Origin: an uncultured Microcaldota archaeon
GTDB lineage: Archaea; Micrarchaeota; Micrarchaeia; Anstonellales; Bilamarchaeaceae
Reading direction: 5' to 3'
Assembly: GCA_903828955.1 (NCBI GenBank)
Contig: CAIKOA010000030.1
Coordinates: 1-64,000, forward strand
Length of the DNA: 64,000 nucleotides
Shown: positions 45,062 to 54,018 of the stretch, in pieces
Layout: each line of letters begins with the position of its first letter
Position numbering within the stretch: the first letter of the stretch is position 1
The notes under the pieces: model-generated
Told to the model about the DNA's origin: nothing
The model's database searches: none
The model's input: the letters and a program-made list of their open reading frames with translations, nothing else
Made by a program: the position numbers and the translations under genes

Positions 45062-48000
45062 ATCCGGCGCAGGGTTCCGCATGCAGGAAGGAGGAAATTT
45101 CCAGAGCCCCGCGCAAAATTTCCGAGCTCCCGAAAAAAAGCAGGCGGGAGGTCTGGGCCCTTGCCCTTGCAAATGAGGAAATAATAAAAAAGGCATTCCA
45201 TTGCTACGGCTTCACACTTCTTCCCGGGGTTTTGGAGCACGGCAGGCTCTCCGATGATGCAAGGCAGATAGGGATGCTGAGGCTCATGGCCGCGGCCGAG
45301 CACTGGGACCCGGATGCGGGAATCCCCTTCAAATCCTACGCATACACATACCTTCAATCCGCAGGGAGCGACCTCTCAAGCGCATTTCCCCTCACCGGAT
45401 TCAGGGTTCCTCCAAAGGAAAGGGAGGCCGCGATGGGCCTTCAGAAATGGATGCGGGAAAACCCCGGAAAGGAACTTTCGGATTTCGCATTAGAAAAAGG
45501 GATTGCGCCCGCGGAGGCGCTTAAGATCGAAGGCTGGCTGGAGAGCTACCGCGCATCAATGCGCGCAATAAGCGGCGACCAGCTGTTTTTCGGAGGGAAA
45601 GCGGAAGCCCCGGAGAACTCCGGCTTCATTCGGAAATGGGCGGAATTTTCCATGCTTCCCCCGGATGCGGAATTCCAAAAATGCTCGGAGGCGGGCGCAA
45701 TAGATTCGGATTCCGCATCCAAGCTCCGTTCCGCAATTTCATCCCTTTCAAAAACACAGAGAAAAGTGGTCTCGCTCCTTTACGGGCTGGATGGAAACCC
45801 TGAGCACACCCCGCTTGAGGTTTCAAGGATTGCGGGAATAGGGCCGCACCTTGTAGGAAAAATGGAAAAGGAAGCAATCGTAACTTTGAGAACGCTGCTT
45901 GATGCTCCTGTGCAGGAACGCGAAGAAAACAGCGAGGGCTATGTTTTCAGGAAGCAGGATCTCCTTTGCCTCCTTCCGGTTGAAAACGAAATCGCATTGA
46001 GGCTAAAATTCGGAATCGGCTTCGAAGGGAAGTGGAGCGCAGAAGAAATCTCAATATTGCTCGGCACAAATGCCGCTTCCGCAAGGTGGACTGCGGATTC
46101 GGCGTTGAAGAAGGCGCAGAGCCTCCCGCCCACAGGTGCCTGGGGTGCGCGCCTCCTCGGGATGCGCGAATTCCTGATAACCAACCACGACCTCCTGGAC
46201 TCGCTTGAACCTAGAAGAAGCGCAATATTGAAGGCGCGCTTCGGGCTGGAAAACGGGAACCCGAAAACCCTGGAGGAATGCAGGAATCTCCCGGAGTTCG
46301 GAGGGAAGGCGATCACAAGGCAGAGGGTGAACCAGCTCCACTACTCCGCAATCGGGCAGATAATATTGCTCTCTTTCCGCAGGGAAGGCCCTTCCGCATT
46401 CCATGAATTCCTTTCCAGGAACTACTCACTTGCGCAGGAGAGAATTTTTCCGCAGGATTTGAAAAGGATTCTTGAAGTTGCGGATTGCGAGAGGCCGGGA
46501 AAAACCCGGAAATCCATTGGAAAAAACAAAAGCGCCGCCCTTCCTCCGCTGGATGTGCTCAGGCTCATAGGGAAGGAGGTCGCGCCGCTGATAGATTCCG
46601 AATATTTCCTTCCATATGCAGGGAGAAGCGCGAATGATGCGCCCCTCTTCAAATTCGTTTCTGAAAATTTCCACCTTCTTGGCTCGATTGATGAAAAGGA
46701 GCGGAAGGCGATTTCCCTTCGTTTCGGCCTTTATGGAATGGGGAGGCACTCATTTGATGAATTGGGCTCTGCGATGGGCGTATCCAGGGGCTACGACCTT
46801 CCCAGGAGAATTTTCTCCGCGGGAATACGCTCGCTCCTTGAGAAATCCCTTGAGCGGAAATACGGGAAGGGCTTTGATGCGGATTCGGCCATGAAGGAAT
46901 TCATATCCTCGCATGGCAGGGAGTTTTCGCTTCTTAGCCCCAAACAGAAGGAAGCGCTCAACGCAAAATTCGGGAAGGAGGGGGAAGCCCCGCGCTCTTA
47001 CTCAGAAGCCGGCAAGCTTCTCGGAATCCCGAACCAGATGGTAAAGGAGCACGAGCTGGAGGCGGTTTTCAAGCTCCTTAAAAAAAGCCCCGGAGGGGTA
47101 AAGGCCTTCCTTCTTTCAAATCCGAAAATCCTCTCCGGCCTCGATAAGGAAAAACAGGATATTCTCTCGATGCATTTTGGCCTCTCGGGTAAGCCGCCAG
47201 TTCCCATAAACGAAATCCTCAACTCCACAAAAGAGCCCAGCATGAGGAGCCTGAGGAGAAAGATGCTCAGGTGGATTCATGGCATTCTGCTTGATTCCCT
47301 TCGTGTGCAGGCAGGTTCGGGAGGAAAGGGCACTTCCCCGGTCTCGCGCTTCCTTGCCGAAAACCCGAACCTTCTCCAGGGCCTCCCTGAGAAAGAGATG
47401 AGTGCGCTCCTGTTCCGGAATTTCAGGCAGGGCGAAGCCGGCGCCAAAGGCGGCAAGATAAGTTACGGCCTGATTAATGCGAGAGAATCCGCGGCGATTG
47501 CAAAAATAGTTTCGGCCTGGCAGCTTTCCGGCCCGGCGCAGGCCCATGCAGAAAGCAACGAGAAATTCCTTTCCGCGCACGTTTCTGCGCTTGCTGCCCT
47601 TTCCCCAAGGGAAGAGATTGCAGCGCTTCTTTACTTCGGAGTTGAAAAATGGAGGCGGCACGCAGAATCTGAAATTGCGGATGCGCTCGGTTTGCGCAGT
47701 TCTGCCGAAGCAGGCAACCTCGTAGAAGAAGGAATAGCCCTCCTTAGGCGCGCAGGCTGGAACAGGGCAAAGGGGATTTACCCGGAGCCGAAAATGAAGA
47801 GCTTCTTCCTGAAGAATCCGGAAATCTCCAAAATCCTCTCCCCGAAAACCGAAGCCTGCGCAAGGTTGTTCAGCGGGTCGGGGGGCGGAAAGGAATGCAC
47901 AGTGCGGGAAATTTCAGAAGCGCTCGGGATGCCTGAGAAAAGCGTCCGGAATGCAATTTTCCGCGCATATTCCCTTGCAATCCTTTACTCCAAAAAAGCC

Positions 48001-48090
48001 GAATCCGCAGGCAACGTATACGTCCTGAATGTGGGAAAAGGCAGAAAGGGCTCCAAGGAGCCGCTTTGCGAAGGGATAATTCACTCGTAA
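45058..48090 (+). CDS. Sigma-70 family-like protein B: sigma regions 2-3-4 plus a tandem array of region-4-like units
   Basis: Region 2: QIGMLRLMAAAEHWDPDAGIPFKSYAYTYLQS; region 4: LSKTQRKVVSLLYGLDGNPEHTPLEVSRIAGI...; further FLxxNxxLLxxLxxxExxALxxxFG units. Confidence 0.85.
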   Translation: MNPAQGSACRKEEISRAPRKISELPKKSRREVWALALANEEIIKKAFHCYGFTLLPGVLEHGRLSDDARQIGMLRLMAAAEHWDPDAGIPFKSYAYTYLQSAGSDLSSAFPLTGFRVPPKEREAAMGLQKWMRENPGKELSDFALEKGIAPAEALKIEGWLESYRASMRAISGDQLFFGGKAEAPENSGFIRKWAEFSMLPPDAEFQKCSEAGAIDSDSASKLRSAISSLSKTQRKVVSLLYGLDGNPEHTPLEVSRIAGIGPHLVGKMEKEAIVTLRTLLDAPVQEREENSEGYVFRKQDLLCLLPVENEIALRLKFGIGFEGKWSAEEISILLGTNAASARWTADSALKKAQSLPPTGAWGARLLGMREFLITNHDLLDSLEPRRSAILKARFGLENGNPKTLEECRNLPEFGGKAITRQRVNQLHYSAIGQIILLSFRREGPSAFHEFLSRNYSLAQERIFPQDLKRILEVADCERPGKTRKSIGKNKSAALPPLDVLRLIGKEVAPLIDSEYFLPYAGRSANDAPLFKFVSENFHLLGSIDEKERKAISLRFGLYGMGRHSFDELGSAMGVSRGYDLPRRIFSAGIRSLLEKSLERKYGKGFDADSAMKEFISSHGREFSLLSPKQKEALNAKFGKEGEAPRSYSEAGKLLGIPNQMVKEHELEAVFKLLKKSPGGVKAFLLSNPKILSGLDKEKQDILSMHFGLSGKPPVPINEILNSTKEPSMRSLRRKMLRWIHGILLDSLRVQAGSGGKGTSPVSRFLAENPNLLQGLPEKEMSALLFRNFRQGEAGAKGGKISYGLINARESAAIAKIVSAWQLSGPAQAHAESNEKFLSAHVSALAALSPREEIAALLYFGVEKWRRHAESEIADALGLRSSAEAGNLVEEGIALLRRAGWNRAKGIYPEPKMKSFFLKNPEISKILSPKTEACARLFSGSGGGKECTVREISEALGMPEKSVRNAIFRAYSLAILYSKKAESAGNVYVLNVGKGRKGSKEPLCEGIIHS

Positions 48091-48151
48091 TCCTGCGGAT
48101 ATCCAAATAATCGGGAAGTCTAACATTTAATAACACTAACTAACAAATATA

Positions 48152-49504
48152 ATGCTGGGATTGGGAAATATGGGAAAAGCAATGCGATACCTGGCAGGGG
48201 GCGCAATCGTGGCCACTTTGGCTACCGCGAGCCTCCGCTGCAATAACGAGGATCAGGCTTCCCGGGGCTTCGGAGCGCAATGGATGCCCATGATTGGTGC
48301 GCAATGCTCTGCCTCTTTGGAAACCAGGGCCAAGGAAATCCCGAAATCCGAATTAGGGCAAATCGAGACGACCGCGCGCTCCTTCCTGGAAGAACTCAGA
48401 ACAAACCGCTCAAAATATCCGGACGATTGGTTTGCAGACCAGCTAAAAATCTGTGTCCTAAATGATAGCTGCTCCATCACCCGTTATCTGTATGCAGCCG
48501 CACTCTACACCCACGACACAGGCCTCGGAATCAAGTCAGTGGCGGCATTGGCGCGTTATCCGACAGAAAGCATGAGCGTTGGGGAACATTTTAAAGAGAT
48601 CATATTGAGGACCGTTTCGCTGGAAGCCAGGGACCCGAAGGTTGCAGCGGCCGCCAAGGAAGCCTCGCTGAAGCTCTCCAGATTCATCCTGAAAAAATGC
48701 ATATCCGGAGAAGACTGGCCGCGCGTTTATGACATGGCCGAGCATTCTGTGCACCCTGAGATAAAGAATAAGGCAATCAATTTGACGCTCAACCACGGCG
48801 GGCTTTATGCCTTGAAATATGTCGCCATCCATTCGTCAGATGCATCCAAAGCAGAAGGCGCATTGGACAAGATAGCAAGCAAAACACTGTGGGGCGAGGT
48901 GCGCGATGTCGCAGAAAACGCCCAGAACCAGCCAATACGCGCCAAGGCGCTTAAGGCGCTTGAAAATTCCGGAAGCTATTCCGAAATTGCGGGCGTTGCA
49001 GAAGATTCTAACGATGAAGAACTAGTCAACTCTGCAATAGCAGTACTAATCGATAAAGGCCAGGATGAAAGCATTCTGGAGGTTCTCAGAGATGCCGCTT
49101 GGTCTGGCCGCTTGATGGCCGGGAAAAATGCGATAACTGCCCTTGTGGCCAACAAAAAATGGGAAGTTATCGCAGGCATCCTGGAGGAACGTTTTTGCAT
49201 ATCATACGATCAATATAGCCCCTCCCACATTGCTTATGCCTATGAAATGATAGGAAAGCAAATACCGGATTTAGCTTTGGCAGGAGAATACAGCATTCTG
49301 AAAACAATTGCCTTGGGAGCAAATGATTACGAAACTAGGCAAGCTGCTTTGGATTCTTTAATTAAAGCGGGCAGGTGGCAGGAGGTTAGGTCTGTCGCAG
49401 AGTATCTGGAGTATGGGGAAAATTCCCAGAGCAGTGAATTAAGGGACCGCGCCCTGGGGTCCCTTCCATTGTATGAAAGGATATGCACCCATCTGGATTT
49501 GTAG
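48152..49504 (+). CDS. Predicted membrane-anchored/lipoprotein-like HEAT-repeat protein
   Basis: N-terminal hydrophobic segment ending in Cys (GGAIVATLATASLRC); repeated helical pairs (VAENAQNQPIRAKALKALENSG...). Confidence 0.65.
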   Translation: MLGLGNMGKAMRYLAGGAIVATLATASLRCNNEDQASRGFGAQWMPMIGAQCSASLETRAKEIPKSELGQIETTARSFLEELRTNRSKYPDDWFADQLKICVLNDSCSITRYLYAAALYTHDTGLGIKSVAALARYPTESMSVGEHFKEIILRTVSLEARDPKVAAAAKEASLKLSRFILKKCISGEDWPRVYDMAEHSVHPEIKNKAINLTLNHGGLYALKYVAIHSSDASKAEGALDKIASKTLWGEVRDVAENAQNQPIRAKALKALENSGSYSEIAGVAEDSNDEELVNSAIAVLIDKGQDESILEVLRDAAWSGRLMAGKNAITALVANKKWEVIAGILEERFCISYDQYSPSHIAYAYEMIGKQIPDLALAGEYSILKTIALGANDYETRQAALDSLIKAGRWQEVRSVAEYLEYGENSQSSELRDRALGSLPLYERICTHLDL

Positions 49505-49541
49505 GGGATTTTATGGTTCTCCGTATCCGTAAGGCTGCGGT

Positions 49542-50840
49542 CTATTCATAATCCTGCAAATTAACCTCCAAATACCTTGCTTTCTCGAATTCCTTTCCTA
49601 ATTTTCCAATCGGTTTTGTCGCATCAATCCCTACTTTGGTAGTTTCGCGCGTAAATGGATTCGCAGAAGGGTCCAAAGAGGAGCCTTTCTCGCCCTTTTT
49701 AACAACCAGCCCCTTGTCCCCCTGGAAGCGGGTCGCAATCGCCCATTCCACTTCCTGCATATTATGGATATCTACATCCTCATCCACAATCACTACGTGC
49801 TTGAGCGACTTATGCCCGATAAATGCGGCCTCTATTGCCTTCTTCCCATCATCCGCATTCTTCTTCTTTATTCCAACCACCGCGTGAAGCCAGGAGCACC
49901 CTCCCGGAGTAATGTTCACTCCAGTGCAGGGAACAACCTTATCCACTTCATCAAAAATCGTGGGCTCGCGGGGCATTCCCATCAAAACCTTGTGCTCCAA
50001 TCCACCTGGAAGGAGTGCGTGGAAAATCGGATTCTTCCTGTGATAGATTTTCTTGACCGTAAGCGTGGGCTGCTTCCGCACAACATCATATGTTTCCGTT
50101 AAATCCAGGAATGGCCCTTCCTTTTCCAGCTTATTCGAGCTCAAATGCCCAACGAATGCAAACTCCACTTCAGACGGAATCTCAATCCCATTCATGAGTT
50201 CCACGGTTTCAAAGGGCATGAGCGTATTCGCAATCTCCAGTTCGCTCTGGCCTATTTTTGTTGAAATTGCGGATGCGAGCAGCACATTTATCGGCGCTCC
50301 AATTATTACCGCAACTTCCAATTCTCCCCCGGCCCTTTTCAGAAACTCGTCCAGGTGCCGCGGAAGAATCCTCAAAACCAGCTTATTGTCCCCGGCCACC
50401 ATCATCCTGTGGAATGAGCAGTTCTGCCCAAGCTCCGGGTCCTTTGCAATCACTATTCCAGAACAAATGTACGGCCCTCCATCCTTCTTTGTATGTATTG
50501 GAATTGGAATTTCCTTTAAGGAAGAAGAAGTCTCCTCTAAAACCGGAGCAGTATTCGTTTTCCTGGGTTTGGATGGATTGTTTATTGCATGCACCATTTT
50601 CTCCTGGATTTCGGATGCCTCGCAGCCCAAATACTCCGCCACCTGCTCCCTCGTTGCAAAAATGTTTGATGCGCACCTCATCGGGGAGTCCGTCACATAT
50701 CCGATGCAGGGAGTCGGCTCCAGCGCATGGAAAACCCCTGCAATTTCCAATTTCCTTTTCAAAGGTTTTTCAATTACGCGCAGTTTCCCATCCGCTTTCA
50801 GCTGCTCAACAAAATCACGGAAAGATTTCATAATATTCAC
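49542..50840 (-). CDS. ubiD: UbiD-family decarboxylase (candidate anhydromevalonate phosphate decarboxylase)
   Basis: FRDFVEQLKADGKLRVI, HRMMVAGDNKLVLRILPRHL, GGLEHKVLMGMPREPTIFDEV, DEDVDIHNMQEVEWAIATRFQGDK. Confidence 0.92.
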   Translation of the reverse strand: MNIMKSFRDFVEQLKADGKLRVIEKPLKRKLEIAGVFHALEPTPCIGYVTDSPMRCASNIFATREQVAEYLGCEASEIQEKMVHAINNPSKPRKTNTAPVLEETSSSLKEIPIPIHTKKDGGPYICSGIVIAKDPELGQNCSFHRMMVAGDNKLVLRILPRHLDEFLKRAGGELEVAVIIGAPINVLLASAISTKIGQSELEIANTLMPFETVELMNGIEIPSEVEFAFVGHLSSNKLEKEGPFLDLTETYDVVRKQPTLTVKKIYHRKNPIFHALLPGGLEHKVLMGMPREPTIFDEVDKVVPCTGVNITPGGCSWLHAVVGIKKKNADDGKKAIEAAFIGHKSLKHVVIVDEDVDIHNMQEVEWAIATRFQGDKGLVVKKGEKGSSLDPSANPFTRETTKVGIDATKPIGKLGKEFEKARYLEVNLQDYE

Positions 50841-50870
50841 TTATGTTGGAAGATTTTAAAATCCGGCTAT

Positions 50871-51386
50871 TCATGGGTATAGCTTGCTTACTTCCCTCAA
50901 TAGGCCCAATACGCTCACAAAAAACATCCTCTTCTCAATGCTGCGCGCATGGAGGCTCTCATAATACGCTTCCAGCAGCTCAATCGCTTTCTTGGAGTCG
51001 AGTGTAAAGCACTTGTAGAAGACCCTCCTCCCCACTTCTATCTCCCCGTTGCCCACCGCTACCTTGAATGCAAAAAAGAGCTTGTTTACGTCCTTTTCTT
51101 CCCTTTCAACCTCCGCAAGCTCCTTTTCCGCATCCTCGCGAAGCCCTTCCCTGAAATCAGGGATTGATTCGCATATGAGGAAAAGCCGGTCTTTGGTAAG
51201 CCGGAAAAGCTTCTCAAATGCGTTCTTGGCAGCCTTGTTTTCGCCAAGCGCCTCGAGCGCGCTCGCATAAAAGAAAAGCAGGTCTACGTCCTCCGGCCTG
51301 AGGTCGAGCTCCGCTTTGCAGAACTCCTTGAGCTCTCTGCATTTGTTTTCTGAAAGCATCTGCTGCATCTTTTGCAGGAAGGCCAT
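50871..51386 (-). CDS. TPR-like helical protein
   Basis: CKAELDLRPEDVDLLFFYASALEALGENKAAKNAFEKLFRL. Confidence 0.65.
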   Translation of the reverse strand: MAFLQKMQQMLSENKCRELKEFCKAELDLRPEDVDLLFFYASALEALGENKAAKNAFEKLFRLTKDRLFLICESIPDFREGLREDAEKELAEVEREEKDVNKLFFAFKVAVGNGEIEVGRRVFYKCFTLDSKKAIELLEAYYESLHARSIEKRMFFVSVLGLLREVSKLYP

Positions 51387-51437
51387 TTCCCCATTTTCAC
51401 AACCAGGTTTTTAATAAGTAGCGGACCCAATACAGGC

Positions 51438-52211
51438 ATGAAGCAGTTTTCGGCACGGGCCAAGGGTGCTGCGGCGCTGGTTGCGATCGGCGCTTTCACC
51501 ACAACCCTCCTGGTTGAACCGATAAGCTGCTCAAGAAGGGATGATATGCAGTCTTTCGGAAGCGTTGCTGTTAAGGAAAAGGCACCCACACAGAAGGAAG
51601 TTCTCGACAAAATCCAGAACGCAAGGAATATTGCGCAGGTTTCTTCAGTGGTTTTTGGATTTTTGAAGGAGGATGCCCCAAAGGAGCAGAAGTATTCGGT
51701 TGTGGATTCTTTCTCTGCAAAATTCAAGGAGGACGCGCTGAGGGAATTCTTCCGCAACGCCCATGTCGATTTCGGTTTTGAGTTCAATGGCGGCATAGAG
51801 AAATTCAAGGTTGAGGAGCCCGGCAAGATTTCGTATATGCAGGCGCTCACGCACGGTTTCTTCGACTTCGGCGATGCCGGCCTCAGGTATGTGGTTACTC
51901 TAATTTCAGTTCAGCCGGACCCCTCTCCGTTTGCGATATTCAAGGACAGGGATTCCCCACTTACCGCCCAGATCGGATTGATGGTATGCGCGAAACTCAA
52001 AAAATATGAAAAAATGGACGCGAAGGCCGCGGTGGAATACATAACGCCCTACCTTTCAAAAAAAGACATCACGGATACGGCCAAGAAAAGCCTCCTCGGG
52101 CTGCTGGGCATGATTGACCCTGCCTCGCTTGATGCAATCGCCAAGAACCCCTCCATAGACCCCTACCTGAAGGAAATCGCTGCTGAATTAAGAAACAAGA
52201 CGGGCAGGTGA
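51438..52211 (+). CDS. Predicted secreted/lipoprotein-like helical-repeat protein
   Basis: MKQFSARAKGAAALVAIGAFTTTLLVEPISC leader; ATG at 51438. Confidence 0.6.
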   Translation: MKQFSARAKGAAALVAIGAFTTTLLVEPISCSRRDDMQSFGSVAVKEKAPTQKEVLDKIQNARNIAQVSSVVFGFLKEDAPKEQKYSVVDSFSAKFKEDALREFFRNAHVDFGFEFNGGIEKFKVEEPGKISYMQALTHGFFDFGDAGLRYVVTLISVQPDPSPFAIFKDRDSPLTAQIGLMVCAKLKKYEKMDAKAAVEYITPYLSKKDITDTAKKSLLGLLGMIDPASLDAIAKNPSIDPYLKEIAAELRNKTGR

Positions 52212-52215
52212 GAAA

Positions 52216-53172
52216 ATGGGCGCAGTTTTCAAGACCCCGGAGCAATCGGTAGCCTCACTCCAGGTCGTAAGGGAAGTCGCAAAAGACCGGATGACCTCCC
52301 CCATCGTGGCCCCTGAGCGAGCCCACGAAACCTACGAGAAATACGGGGGCGCCATAGACAAGATGATAAATATTGGGGAGAATTTTGCCGCAGCCCAGAA
52401 ATCAATGCGCGACTTTGCCAACAAGGTTGAAGACAGCAAGCCCAGCCAGGCGAGCCAGGCAGGCGTAATGCTAGGAGGCGCCGTAATGGGCACTCTTGCA
52501 GCCCCATTCGTTCCGTTGACCGGAGGCACATTGGTGAGCTCCGAGGACATACGTGCTTCCTTTAAGCTGCCCGCCGAACATATCGTCGAGACATACGAAA
52601 GGCTCGATAAGGTAAAAAGTTCGCTTGCAACCTACGACAACTCCGTTAACAATTTCAAAACCGCGCTAAGTTCTTTTTCAGATGCCGTAGTAAGCGGAAA
52701 CGACCAACAGATTAAAGCCGCATATACGGAACTCTCAGGCGCCGTGGCTTCCCTGGATAAATCCGTCAAGTCGCTTACCTCTGACCTTCAAATGGCTGAA
52801 GCATATAGTGGCGCTACCAAAGGGGCACTGGCCGTTGTCGGAAAGTTTAGTGCGGAAGCCGTAGTAACAGTAGCCACCATGGGCGCTATGGGCCTGGCCG
52901 AGAAGGCGATCGTACATGTGGCTAAGACTGCCGTAGAAGCCGGGGAGGCTGCGCAGACCGCCGCGCTTCTTGCAGGGGACACTACTGCGGAGCTGTCGCT
53001 TGCCGTACGCGCTACAAGAACAGGTCTTGCTATAGCGAATAGCGAAGCGGTTCCGGGAGTCGTAGGTGTGGCGCGGGCCGGGGCAAAGGTGGGGGAAAAG
53101 GTTTATCATGCAAAGGAAAGCGCCAAAGAGCTCAGTGAGGATATCTCTGAGGCAGGACAAAATTTCGAATGA
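52216..53172 (+). CDS. Coiled-coil protein with Ala/Gly-rich hydrophobic segments
   Basis: LGGAVMGTLAAPFVPLTGGTLV and AVVTVATMGAMGLAEKAIVHVA segments flanking a coiled-coil region. Confidence 0.6.
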   Translation: MGAVFKTPEQSVASLQVVREVAKDRMTSPIVAPERAHETYEKYGGAIDKMINIGENFAAAQKSMRDFANKVEDSKPSQASQAGVMLGGAVMGTLAAPFVPLTGGTLVSSEDIRASFKLPAEHIVETYERLDKVKSSLATYDNSVNNFKTALSSFSDAVVSGNDQQIKAAYTELSGAVASLDKSVKSLTSDLQMAEAYSGATKGALAVVGKFSAEAVVTVATMGAMGLAEKAIVHVAKTAVEAGEAAQTAALLAGDTTAELSLAVRATRTGLAIANSEAVPGVVGVARAGAKVGEKVYHAKESAKELSEDISEAGQNFE

Positions 53173-53706
53173 TTATTCTTTCCATCTTTTATACATTTTA
53201 TGCTCGATTCCAAACTGGTCCAGGGTTTTCCCGCAAACAAAATCAATCAGATCCTGCACAGTCTCGGGCTTTGAATAGAATCCCGGGCACGCGGGCAGGA
53301 TAACTCCTCCCGCAAGCGTAACCGTTTCCATGTTCTTTATTGCAATATAAGAAAGCGGAGTTTCCCTCACAACCAGAACCAATTTCCTCCTTTCCTTAAG
53401 CATCACTTCCGCGCTTCTGGAAACCAGATTCGAGCCAATTCCATTCGCAATTTCGCCTAAAGTTTTCAACGAGCAGGGCGCAACAATCATTCCATCCATC
53501 TTATACGAACCCGAAGCTACCGGAGCGCCCAAATCCATCTCTTCAAAATCAGCCTTGGGAAGTTTCACTCCTTCCGCCTTCGCGACTATTTCCGCGCCAT
53601 CGCTGTTCACAACCCAGACTGTGTGCCCTAAGTTTTTCAGAATTTCGTGAAGCCGCAGCCCATACTGGAGCCCGGAGGCGCCGGTTATCGCAAGAAGAAT
53701 GCGCAT
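53173..53706 (-). CDS. ubiX: Flavin prenyltransferase UbiX
   Basis: AITGASGLQYGLRL, YKMDGMIVAPCSLKTLGEIANGIGSNLVSRSAEVMLKERRKLVLVVRETPLS. Confidence 0.95.
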   Translation of the reverse strand: MRILLAITGASGLQYGLRLHEILKNLGHTVWVVNSDGAEIVAKAEGVKLPKADFEEMDLGAPVASGSYKMDGMIVAPCSLKTLGEIANGIGSNLVSRSAEVMLKERRKLVLVVRETPLSYIAIKNMETVTLAGGVILPACPGFYSKPETVQDLIDFVCGKTLDQFGIEHKMYKRWKE

Positions 53707-53739
53707 AATCCGCTTTTCGTAAAATATGCTTTAAATAGC

Positions 53740-54018
53740 CTATGCTCTTGCGGTTTTCAATACGGCATGCGCCGGAACCTGTTCAGGAGCCTTCAAAACA
53801 AACTCGTGCCTTCTCCTTTCCCTTGCCGCGCGTATGTCATAAATCAGAATTCCGGAATGGGTTTCCGGCTCAAGCAGATCGTGCATGAACGTTCTGCAGG
53901 AGGGCCTTTCGGAAAATTCCCCGGTGCATCCCTTTGCCTTGCAGGAAGGCGGAAGTTCCCCTTTCCCCGGGGCATCAACAGTATTGCAATTTCTGAAAAC
54001 GCAAGAATATTTTTTCAT
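53740..54018 (-). CDS. Small Cys-containing hypothetical protein, ATGA overlap with upstream gene
   Basis: 92 aa; CVFRNC...CKAKGCTGEF...C. Confidence 0.5.
   Translation of the reverse strand: MKKYSCVFRNCNTVDAPGKGELPPSCKAKGCTGEFSERPSCRTFMHDLLEPETHSGILIYDIRAARERRRHEFVLKAPEQVPAHAVLKTARA

Noticed and set aside
44132-45357. Minus-strand ORFs of 265 and 321 aa across the sigma-like genes
   Set aside because: Antisense to frames with clear sigma-region motifs; no domain signal
43277-48090. Possibility that the sigma-like genes indicate bacterial contamination or a misassembly
   Set aside because: They sit directly between archaeal-type AcnX/Hjc and UbiD genes with the same compact style; still worth confirming with read coverage
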